Below are positions 1 to 6,502 of a stretch of 8,739 nt of DNA, piece by piece. Source of the stretch: Firmicutes bacterium UBA3910 (GTDB taxonomy: Bacteria > Bacillota > Limnochordia > Darwinibacteriales > Darwinibacteriaceae); the NCBI GenBank assembly GCA_002391465.1, contig DGFC01000133.1, forward strand, positions 2,201 to 10,939. The letters are read 5' to 3'. A model generated the notes under the pieces. That model did not search any database. It was not told the origin of the DNA and worked only from the letters and a program-made list of their open reading frames with translations. Numbering within the stretch: the stretch's first letter is position 1; each line of letters opens with the position of its first letter. A program made the translations under genes and the position numbers.

Positions 1-2162
1 GTCCTTTTGTTTAATGCGGCGGCATGGGCACGCTCCGCTTCTTCCCCCGCAGGGAAAGGTTTGCAATGGTCCTTAAAGACTGCCAATACATCTGCCCCAT
101 CCTCGAGCTCAAAGGCTTCCCGCACCGCATCGGAGGCAAACGAGGCCCGCACTTCCCGCTCCAGCTCAACTAGCCTGGCGGCCAGTTTCTCCGTTTCCCT
201 GGCTCGGGCTGCTTGGACGAGGAAAAGATCAATCCCTTCATCCAATCCCGCAGCTGGAACAGAGAAACTGCTCCGCTCCATAATTTCTCCAATCTCACGT
301 TGTTTGGCGGTCAGTTCTCGCTCCTTTCTCCGTAAAGCTTCTGCCTCAGCCAGCTTAGCCTGCCAATCCTGGACGAGGACGAACAGCAAGTTCCAGTCTT
401 GCTCCCGCTCACCGCTGGCCTGAACAGGCAGATCGGATGCCAGTTCCGTTAGGAACTCTAGGTAACGACGGTAATCCTCATCGAGCTGCTCACCCAGGCT
501 CACTACATCCAAGTTGAGCCTGTTCAGTTCGGTGATCTGCTCCTGCAGACTCCGCACCTGGTCTAAATAACTGGGTAAGCGTTTGTAGGGTACTTCACTC
601 TCCAGGTTCAACGCGTTTTGGTACTGCTCAAGCTGGGCTGCGCATTCCTTCTCCGCCTCAGCCAACTCAGTTAAGGTACTCTCCACTGCCTGTCTCTCCG
701 CCTTAAGTTCTTCCTGCCTCTCCCGGCGGCGGCTGAGCATCTCTTGTGAGCTTCTAGCAGAACGCAGCTGGGTAAAATACGAGGCGGTCAGAACAAGAAT
801 GAGGGCTAGAGCGACTATGCTCACCAGCGGATTAAGGAACACTCCTGCTAAAACGCCAAGCACCGCTGCAACCAGTGTGCTTACTCCATAGGCCGCTAAG
901 CCAAAGGCGGATTTGCCTTCGCTGAGTTTCTTAATCTCTTCTGCGATCCGGTCCTCTTCCTCTTTCAGGCGTTTCAGTTCTCGCTTGGCATCCCCTTGGT
1001 CGTCCACCAAGTCACTGTACTTCTCCACCAACTCGTTTACGTTGTCCTTCTCAATCTCATCCAACCTGAGGGCAGAGATGGCTTCTGCATCAGCTAAGGA
1101 CCAATTGACGTTGAGTTTCGTTATCCTATCCGCTAAATTCCGTCGCTGCTGGGCGTACCTGTCCTCCGCAGCCTGCAGCTGCCGGAGGCGTTCTTTAATG
1201 CCCGATACGCCCGAGGCCAACACATTCAGCTCATTACCCCGGGCAATCAGTTTAGTTACCGCTTCCGTGCTTAGGCCTATGGAAATCTCCTTGGCCCCTA
1301 TCTCTTCCTCCAGCTCCCGGCAGTCTGTTGCCAGCTTCCTTACGCGCTCCAGTTGATCCTCACTTGGGACATGCTCCCAGCGTTCAGCCTGTCTGTACTT
1401 CAGCTCGTTTTCTAAACGAACCATTTCCTCGTAGGTGGAGAAATTGTTCTTAATAAGGTCCAAACGCCGCACTTCCTTGCCCAGCCTGTCCAGTTCCGCG
1501 CTTACACTCTCCAACTCTTCCCCTATTTCCGCCAGCCTAGTCTGATTAGTAGAGTACGCGTGAATATGAGCTTGACTGCTCTTTCTCAGCTGTTGGCCTT
1601 CGGAAATGGCCTGGTGGAACTGTTTAAACAACTTCACACTGGGATTACCCCTGGTGCCGCCGATGCTGTCCGCCTGACGGCCAAATTCATTTTTCAACTG
1701 GGGCAGGAGCGTCACTTCCTTCAGCCCAGCACCCAGCAGAATGGACTGCAGATCCCGCTTAGCCCCGGGAGTCAGGGACTGAATCGAACTCAATTCCTCC
1801 AGGCTGATGGTGAAGAGCTGGCGGTAAGTGTAGTTGTCCAGTGGATACAGCTCCCGCACATCAACTTGACCGGTTTGCCTGCCTGAAAGGACGTTTACCT
1901 CCGGTGCCCCGTAGCCGCTCAGGCTGAGGTTATACAAAGCGTTTCCCAAGCTGATATCCGCCTCCACACCGTACTGCACAGTGGCAGGCGGCAGACTACC
2001 ATCCCGGGGAAAGCCGTAGCCTAAATAGCGTAAGACGTTCATAAACGTAGATTTACCCGCCCTGTTCAAACCGCCGATCACCACCAAACCTGGGTGCAGA
2101 TCGGCCAGCGTTTGGTTGCGTAAAATACCAAAATCCCTAATGTACAAACGCCTAATTTTAAT
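1..2162 (-). CDS. yhaN: YhaN-type SbcC/Rad50-like AAA ATPase with a membrane hairpin (partial, C-terminus beyond left edge)
   Basis: The frame stays open for 720 codons from 2162 to the left edge, so the C-terminus (ABC signature and Walker B) is missing. The N-terminus reads MKIRRLYIRDFG, the usual opening of this family. A Walker A motif, GLNRAGKS, sits at residues 31-38. Long charged, Leu/Glu/Arg-rich coiled-coil segments run from about 170 to 415 and from 465 to the edge. Between them is a hydrophobic stretch at residues 420-463 (about bases 775-905) that looks like two membrane helices joined by a short turn containing NP. Rad50/SbcC proteins use such ATPase heads and coils to hold DNA ends for an Mre11/SbcD nuclease; Bacillus YhaN has the same plan. 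The gene follows the nuclease gene with only two bases between stop and start. No ATG, GTG or TTG precedes the conserved N-terminus in this frame, so I chose ATT at 2162-2160, eight bases after a GGAGG. The family call is firm. The exact role, and the equivalence to Bacillus yhaN, are inferred. Confidence 0.88.
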   Translation of the reverse strand, partial: MKIRRLYIRDFGILRNQTLADLHPGLVVIGGLNRAGKSTFMNVLRYLGYGFPRDGSLPPATVQYGVEADISLGNALYNLSLSGYGAPEVNVLSGRQTGQVDVRELYPLDNYTYRQLFTISLEELSSIQSLTPGAKRDLQSILLGAGLKEVTLLPQLKNEFGRQADSIGGTRGNPSVKLFKQFHQAISEGQQLRKSSQAHIHAYSTNQTRLAEIGEELESVSAELDRLGKEVRRLDLIKNNFSTYEEMVRLENELKYRQAERWEHVPSEDQLERVRKLATDCRELEEEIGAKEISIGLSTEAVTKLIARGNELNVLASGVSGIKERLRQLQAAEDRYAQQRRNLADRITKLNVNWSLADAEAISALRLDEIEKDNVNELVEKYSDLVDDQGDAKRELKRLKEEEDRIAEEIKKLSEGKSAFGLAAYGVSTLVAAVLGVLAGVFLNPLVSIVALALILVLTASYFTQLRSARSSQEMLSRRRERQEELKAERQAVESTLTELAEAEKECAAQLEQYQNALNLESEVPYKRLPSYLDQVRSLQEQITELNRLNLDVVSLGEQLDEDYRRYLEFLTELASDLPVQASGEREQDWNLLFVLVQDWQAKLAEAEALRRKERELTAKQREIGEIMERSSFSVPAAGLDEGIDLFLVQAARARETEKLAARLVELEREVRASFASDAVREAFELEDGADVLAVFKDHCKPFPAGEEAERAHAAALNKR

Positions 2163-2164
2163 TG

Positions 2165-3490
2165 CTACTCCCTCCCCTCTGCCAGTTTTTCCAGGATCAA
2201 CTGACGGGCATCGGCCAGCAGATCCTGCAGTGTTTCATCGTCTAAGTAAAAGACAAAGTCATCCTTGTCCTGATACCCTTCCTCATCGCCGTGCCCGGAC
2301 CAGATCTGCCCCAGTTCCCTTTTCAGCTGCTTCTGAAGCTCTTCTTCTGTCTGGCACCGCTGCACCACCCGATCCAATTCCTCCACCACCGGGCTGCCTT
2401 TAAGAAGCTCGTCCAAATCGAGCTCAGGCTTGGTTCTAAACATTATCCGTTCCGTCCAGACAAAGGGCTTGTCATCTGCAAATCGCCCGCGCAGTCCTGC
2501 CAGGAGGGAGTCATGGGCCTCGTCCTGCTGCTCCGCCAGGAGAGTGTGGATCGTTCCCCTGCCCTCAATGTTCCACTGCACAATGTAACCAAGGATTGGA
2601 TAGGCATCGTCTCCCCCCTCGGAGAGAAGCTCCTGGGCCGCCGCTGCCATCCGCTCTTCCAATTCGGGCAGGGTCTCAGGTATGCTAACCGGATCTTCAT
2701 CTATCTTGAGTGTAACTCTCTTGTAGACGATGGGTGCCAGAGGCACGTGGGTGATTACATCTTCTCCCTGGTCGTTCAGCTCCACCAAGAGGCAGCCGCC
2801 CCGCTCCAGTTCGTTCACGTGCTTACCCTGGGGTGTGCCCGGGTAGGCAATATGGGGCCTTGCGTTATGCAGGATACCCGGTTGATGGATGTGACCTAAA
2901 GCCCAATAATGATAACCGCTTTTCTCCCTTAACTCACTCACAGAACAGGGAAGGTAGGTGGAAGGCTCACCCTCAAGCTGGGTATGGAGAACGCCAATAT
3001 TCCACAAATCCGACGGCAGACTGGGATAGTCCTGGTGCAGCCGCCTGCGTTCTGCGCTGCGCTCATAACTTTGACCCACTACACGGGCAATAGGTGCTCC
3101 TTGGTCATCCTTCACCTCAAAAACCTCAGGCTTACTGCTGGGAAAAGTGAAAACGTTTGGGGGCAGCCTGAACAGCGCTTCCCTCTCCCGCAGGGGATCG
3201 TGGTTGCCCGCCAAAACGTACACGCCTATACCTGCCTCGTACAGCCGCTCGCACTGCCTCACAAAAAACTCTAAAGCGCTGACCGTTCTGGCTTCCCCAT
3301 CGTACAGATCTCCCGCAATAACCACGAAATCTACCCCTTCCGCCAGGGCCAAATCACAGAGACGGCTGAAACTGGCAAAGGTAGCCCCATGGACCTGTTC
3401 CCGCAGCTGATCTGGGAGGGAAGCACCTCCAATCTGGGGTATACGCCCCAGATGTACGTCGGCGGTATGAATAAAGCGTATGCTGCCCAT
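2165..3490 (-). CDS. yhaO: SbcD/Mre11-type metallophosphoesterase (YhaO-like DNA repair exonuclease)
   Basis: This 441-residue protein has the full set of calcineurin-like phosphoesterase metal-binding motifs in Mre11 order: D11-x-H13 in TADVHLG, GDLYD with D61, GNHD at 95-98, H169 in VLHTQ, and GHIH with H200 and H202. YPGTPQGKH then matches the SbcD/YhaO signature after the last metal ligand. Residues from about 250 to 360 should form the capping region. The tail is acidic and helical and could bind the partner ATPase. Mre11/SbcD proteins are Mn-dependent nucleases that process DNA ends with a Rad50/SbcC ATPase, and that partner is the next gene, two bases after this stop. ATG at 3490-3488 was chosen because GGGAGG lies six bases upstream and MGSIRFIHTADVHLG is the normal family N-terminus. 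A further ATG at 3589 would add 33 residues with no resemblance to the family. Length is a little above that of Bacillus YhaO. Whether the natural substrate is DNA repair intermediates is inferred. Confidence 0.92.
   Translation of the reverse strand: MGSIRFIHTADVHLGRIPQIGGASLPDQLREQVHGATFASFSRLCDLALAEGVDFVVIAGDLYDGEARTVSALEFFVRQCERLYEAGIGVYVLAGNHDPLREREALFRLPPNVFTFPSSKPEVFEVKDDQGAPIARVVGQSYERSAERRRLHQDYPSLPSDLWNIGVLHTQLEGEPSTYLPCSVSELREKSGYHYWALGHIHQPGILHNARPHIAYPGTPQGKHVNELERGGCLLVELNDQGEDVITHVPLAPIVYKRVTLKIDEDPVSIPETLPELEERMAAAAQELLSEGGDDAYPILGYIVQWNIEGRGTIHTLLAEQQDEAHDSLLAGLRGRFADDKPFVWTERIMFRTKPELDLDELLKGSPVVEELDRVVQRCQTEEELQKQLKRELGQIWSGHGDEEGYQDKDDFVFYLDDETLQDLLADARQLILEKLAEGRE
2168..2179 (-). 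promoter_or_regulatory. Ribosome binding site supporting an ATT start for the YhaN-like gene
   Basis: The minus strand reads GAGGGGAGGGAG across the last codons of the upstream nuclease gene. GGAGG at 2175-2171 lies eight bases before ATT at 2162. The next canonical start in frame, TTG at 2147-2145, is 23 bases from that GGAGG and would remove the conserved first five residues. An in-frame TGA lies upstream with no ATG, GTG or TTG between it and the ATT. Confidence 0.65.
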
Positions 3491-3613
3491 GGCAATCCTC
3501 CCTTTCTCTGTTGTATATATGTCCTGCCCAGGGCAATCTCCTGCCCCTGGGGAGGAATCGGCGAGCGAAAACAGAACAATAGTAACCAAAACTTGGCAAA
3601 GGAGACAAGAATT
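3491..3613. promoter_or_regulatory. Divergent intergenic region with two GC-rich dyads and an AT-rich box
   Basis: This is the 123-base gap between the yhaO-like gene (leftward) and the secreted-protein gene (rightward), so it must hold both promoters unless read-through supplies one. It contains TATATAT at about 3513-3520, a possible -10 element, but I find no good -35 at 16-18 bases on either strand. Beside it lie two short palindromes, TGCCCAGGGCA (3525-3535) and CCCCTGGGG (3544-3552). Together they can also pair as one hairpin, CCCAGGGCA with TGCCCCTGGG (one bulged base). These could be operator half-sites or a structured leader. The rightward ribosome binding site AAAGGAG is at 3598-3604. 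The leftward one, GGGAGG, lies just before the yhaO-like start. Confidence 0.4.
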
Positions 3614-4408
3614 ATGGGAAAGGGTAGAGTAATTCTGTCACTGCTACTGCTTTTTTCCTTTAGCATGGGCGTCTTGGGGAATGCAGGACCGGAACTTACC
3701 CCCTCGCTGATTCTGAACAACGCCTTGGTGGAGTTAAAGCACCCACTGCTTTTAGATGGGGACCGCATGCTCATCTCCATAATCGATCTAATGCGGCTTT
3801 TCCACGTGGAGTGTGAAAGGCAGGGTGAAACGGGCATTGTCCTTAGGGGAGAAGGGATCCGCATCAATATGCAGCTTGATACCGATATTGCAGTTGCAAC
3901 AAAGGATGGACGCTATGAGGTAACCTGGCTCGAAGCGGCTCCCCGCCTCAGGGGCAAGGTACTTTATCTGCCCCTCCGCTACTGCGCAGAAAGCCTGGGT
4001 GCAGAAGTCTATTGGGACCAACGGAGCGGCTGCGTGGTAGTGAGCGATAACACTTGGGAAGCGGAGGAAAAAACGGTGCAATACACCCTGTTAAACAGAT
4101 GGGAACTGCAATCTGAACCGGAGTTGGCCGCCTGGTATGAAAACCACCACCGCACAGAAGGTTTGCACGTATTGGTAATCAACACAGACACCTACGTCTT
4201 AGTGGCCGCGGGCCCGAAACCAACGGGCGGTTATGGAGTGAGGATAAAGGGTGTGATCGAAAGGGAACCCAACCAGCTTGTGATCGAAGCTGAACTGCAA
4301 AAGCCTGGCCCAAACGACATGGTGACCATGGCCTTCACCTATCCCACTGCCTTACTGAAATTCCCCAACCGCATCTTCTCAGTAGTGGATTACAACCTCA
4401 CCGATTGA
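3614..4408 (+). CDS. Secreted protein with a copper-amine-oxidase-N-like domain and a PrcB C-terminal-like domain
   Basis: The 264-residue product starts with a short basic stretch (MGKGR) and a hydrophobic core to about residue 21, a likely signal peptide with cleavage near GNA at 22-24. Residues from about 33 to 143 resemble the copper amine oxidase N-terminal domain family (Cu_amine_oxidN1): a conserved aspartate/arginine segment (LDGDRMLISIIDL), then LYLPLRYCAESLGAEVYWD and a short strand VVVSD. In bacterial envelope proteins this domain is a non-catalytic beta-rich module. Residues from about 183 to 255 fit the PrcB C-terminal domain, with GPKPTGGYGVRI, a charged strand and a late YPTALLKFP segment; in Treponema, PrcB belongs to a surface protease complex. 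The role here is unknown. ATG 3614 was chosen for its AAAGGAG nine bases upstream and the signal peptide; the frame is open back to 3389, but that part overlaps the yhaO-like gene. It is the only rightward gene and looks monocistronic, between a divergent promoter region and a terminator. There is no lipobox cysteine. Domain calls are by eye. Confidence 0.85.
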   Translation: MGKGRVILSLLLLFSFSMGVLGNAGPELTPSLILNNALVELKHPLLLDGDRMLISIIDLMRLFHVECERQGETGIVLRGEGIRINMQLDTDIAVATKDGRYEVTWLEAAPRLRGKVLYLPLRYCAESLGAEVYWDQRSGCVVVSDNTWEAEEKTVQYTLLNRWELQSEPELAAWYENHHRTEGLHVLVINTDTYVLVAAGPKPTGGYGVRIKGVIEREPNQLVIEAELQKPGPNDMVTMAFTYPTALLKFPNRIFSVVDYNLTD

Positions 4409-4414
4409 GCACAT

Positions 4415-4460
4415 GAAAAAGTGCGGGATGTTCCTAAGAACTCCCGCACTTGCTTTTTGC
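4415..4460. terminator. Bidirectional intrinsic terminator between convergent genes
   Basis: AAGTGCGGGA (4419-4428) pairs with TCCCGCACTT (4442-4451). After one bulged T the stem continues as GTTC/GAAC around a CTAA loop. On the plus strand the stem is followed by GC and TTTTT (4454-4458). On the minus strand the A-run at 4416-4420 gives a U-run directly after the stem. The hairpin begins a few bases after the secreted-protein stop (4408) and ends just before the stop of the ABC operon (4461), so it can end both transcripts. The minus-strand U-run is the better one. Confidence 0.88.
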
Positions 4461-5411
4461 TTATAACCCCCGGCGGATGTATGGTTTGCCAGAGGCAGCG
4501 GGGGCGGTAGAGCGTCCAATAATCCCTGCCAAGGCCGCCATTGTCACCACGTAGGGGAACATGGCAAAGAACTCGGTTGGGATAGCTACCAAGCCCCAGT
4601 TTTGGGCAGTTAGCTGCAGGGCGTCTGCCACTCCAAAGAGGAGGGAAGCACCCATCGCCCCAAAGGGCGTCCAGTTGCCGAAGATCATTGCGGCAAGGGA
4701 AATGAAGCCTTTACCCGCACTCATACCCTCCCTAAACAGGGACAGGTTACCCAGGGACAAGGTGACGCCGCCCATTCCGGCCAAAAACCCGCTCAAAATA
4801 ACGGAAAAATACCGAATGCGGTTCACGTTCACACCAACCGTATCGGCTGCTTCCGGGTGTTCCCCGGCGGCACGGATCCTGAGGCCCAAGGGAGTCTTGA
4901 ACAAAACGATGTGGGCCACAATGGCGATCAGGAAAGCCAAATAAACAGGCGGTGTGTTGCGGGCGAAAATGTCACCAATCACCGGGATCTTCCGCAGCCA
5001 GGGGAAGGACCAGAAGGCAAGTTTTGCCACCCTGTTCGTCTGGCCGGCCCGTTTAAAGATGGCCCGCAGTAAAAACCCGGTTAGGGCAGTAGCCAACATG
5101 TTGATGGCCACACCTGAAACAGTCTGATCCGCATGGTATTTTATGCTAACCCAGGCATGGAGCGCTGCCAAAACTGCACCGGCCAACGAACCCGCCAAAA
5201 AGCCAATCCAGGGATTCCCGGTCAAGTGGGAAAACAGCACTCCCACAAAGGAGCCGGTGAGCATCATGCCCTCAATACCAATGTTTACTACCCCGGACCG
5301 CTCACTGAACACCCCGCCGATGGAAGCCATGATCAGAGGCGCTGACAGTGTCACGGTGGACGCTAATAGGTCAATCAAGAAATATTGTAGGTTCGCCCAA
5401 TCAATACCCAT
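4461..5411 (-). CDS. nupQ: Nucleoside-type ABC transporter permease 2 (NupQ/YufQ-like)
   Basis: This 316-residue, mostly hydrophobic protein belongs to the branched-chain/ribose-type permease family (BPD_transp_2). Characteristic segments are [15 protein letters not shown] at residues 36-50, [13 protein letters not shown] at 93-105, and the cytoplasmic loop [19 protein letters not shown] at 172-190, which should contact the ATPase. About eight to ten membrane segments are visible. It is one of two different permeases forming the channel of a BMP-family importer; Bacillus NupQ and spirochaete homologues take up guanosine or other purine nucleosides. The ATG at 5411 overlaps the upstream permease stop by one base (TAATG), with AAAGGAGG about ten bases upstream inside the previous gene, so translation is probably coupled. 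It is the last gene of the operon, ending at the shared terminator. The family is certain. The substrate, and hence the gene name, is by homology only. Confidence 0.93.
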   Translation of the reverse strand: MGIDWANLQYFLIDLLASTVTLSAPLIMASIGGVFSERSGVVNIGIEGMMLTGSFVGVLFSHLTGNPWIGFLAGSLAGAVLAALHAWVSIKYHADQTVSGVAINMLATALTGFLLRAIFKRAGQTNRVAKLAFWSFPWLRKIPVIGDIFARNTPPVYLAFLIAIVAHIVLFKTPLGLRIRAAGEHPEAADTVGVNVNRIRYFSVILSGFLAGMGGVTLSLGNLSLFREGMSAGKGFISLAAMIFGNWTPFGAMGASLLFGVADALQLTAQNWGLVAIPTEFFAMFPYVVTMAALAGIIGRSTAPAASGKPYIRRGL

Positions 5412-6502
5412 TAGACGTCAGCCTCCTTTCCTCTGTTGAAAAGAGCCTTGATTTTATCCAAGCCAGGTATCCAACCCTTAACCAGGCCTTCTGCAGCTAC
5501 GATGAAGATGATTAGGGCCTGCACGATCCCAATCGTCTCCTTGGGTACACCTGCCAAGGCCTGCATCGTCTGGGAACCGCGGTGCAGCACGCCGAAGAGA
5601 AATGCGCTGCCTAGGATACCAATGGGATTGTTCTTGGCCACCAAAGCTACCGCGATACCGTCAAAACCCCAGCCCTCAAAGGCGAAGATATCCAGGAATT
5701 TGTACTGAATACCCATTACCTGTACCGCTCCGGCCAGTCCCGCCAAAGCGCCTGAAATGAGCATGGCCGTTGCCATGGCCCGGGAGGTATTCATACCTGC
5801 GTAGCGGGAGGCATCGGCGTTAAAGCCAACCGCCCGAATCTCGTAACCGATTGTGGTTTTGTAAAGCAACCAGTAGACCACAAAGGCGGCTAGAATGGCG
5901 ATGAAAATCCCGGTGTTAACCCTGTACTCGCTGCCGATGCCGCTGAGGAAGCGCCACAGACGTGCGTTTTGGGCAATATCTGGGCTGTAAGGCAGGGTTG
6001 TATTCGGATCCTGTAGGGGTCCGGTAACCAAATAGTGGGAAAGGTGCAAGGCGATGTAGTTCATCATGATGCTGTTTACTACCTCGTGCACTCCAAATTT
6101 GGCCTTCAGATACCCGGGCACAGATGCCCACAGTGCCCCAGCCAGCATACCTGCCCCCAGTGTCAGGGGTAGGTGCAGCAGCCTAGGTAGGCCTGCAAAC
6201 TGATAACCCACAAAAGCGGAGGCGAGCATACCCACAATGATTTGACCCTCCGCACCAATGTTAAACAAACCTGCACGGTAAGCAACCGCAATGGACAGAC
6301 CGGCGAAAATCAACGGATTCACATAAACGAGCGTCTCGGAAAAGTCAATACCCGAACCAAAGGAACCGCTCAGCAGTGCTCCGTAACCGGCAAAGGGATT
6401 ATTACCGGTGATAAACATGAGCACTCCGCCAATTACTAGTCCTACCAGAATAGCAGCCAAGGGAACGGCAATCCCTGACCACCACTTATTGTTCTTGGTC
6501 AT
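5411..6502 (-). CDS. nupP: Nucleoside-type ABC transporter permease 1 (NupP/YufP-like)
   Basis: A 363-residue inner-membrane protein of the BPD_transp_2 family. The first membrane helix spans about residues 11-31 and follows a short basic N-terminus (MTKNNK). Family landmarks are [17 protein letters not shown] at 75-91, [17 protein letters not shown] at 135-151, and the ATPase-coupling loop [20 protein letters not shown] at 215-234. The extracytoplasmic segment around [14 protein letters not shown] (161-174) is typical of the longer permease of the pair. It pairs with the following permease to make a heterodimeric channel fed by the BMP-type binding protein. The start ATG (6502-6500) overlaps the ATPase stop in an ATGA junction, with a GGGGGAG ribosome site just upstream. 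The C-terminus overlaps the next start by one base. Function is firm at transporter-family level; a nucleoside substrate is inferred from the whole operon. Confidence 0.93.
   Translation of the reverse strand: MTKNNKWWSGIAVPLAAILVGLVIGGVLMFITGNNPFAGYGALLSGSFGSGIDFSETLVYVNPLIFAGLSIAVAYRAGLFNIGAEGQIIVGMLASAFVGYQFAGLPRLLHLPLTLGAGMLAGALWASVPGYLKAKFGVHEVVNSIMMNYIALHLSHYLVTGPLQDPNTTLPYSPDIAQNARLWRFLSGIGSEYRVNTGIFIAILAAFVVYWLLYKTTIGYEIRAVGFNADASRYAGMNTSRAMATAMLISGALAGLAGAVQVMGIQYKFLDIFAFEGWGFDGIAVALVAKNNPIGILGSAFLFGVLHRGSQTMQALAGVPKETIGIVQALIIFIVAAEGLVKGWIPGLDKIKALFNRGKEADV

Noticed and set aside
913..1356. Plus-strand open frame of 147 codons opposite the YhaN-like gene
   Set aside because: Serine- and arginine-rich translation is typical of the antisense of a Glu/Leu-rich coiled coil; no ribosome site and no recognisable domain.
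3491..3589. A 33-residue N-terminal extension of the yhaO-like gene from an ATG at 3589
   Set aside because: The extension has no family resemblance, runs through the dyad-bearing intergenic region, and the ATG at 3490 has a good ribosome site and the normal SbcD N-terminus.
3389..3613. A 75-residue upstream extension of the secreted-protein frame
   Set aside because: It is antisense to the yhaO-like gene and would bury the signal peptide inside the protein; ATG 3614 has AAAGGAG and an immediate signal sequence.
3491..3613. A riboswitch or small RNA in the divergent gap
   Set aside because: The gap is only 123 bases and shows one simple dyad structure, with no conserved riboswitch core that I can recognise.
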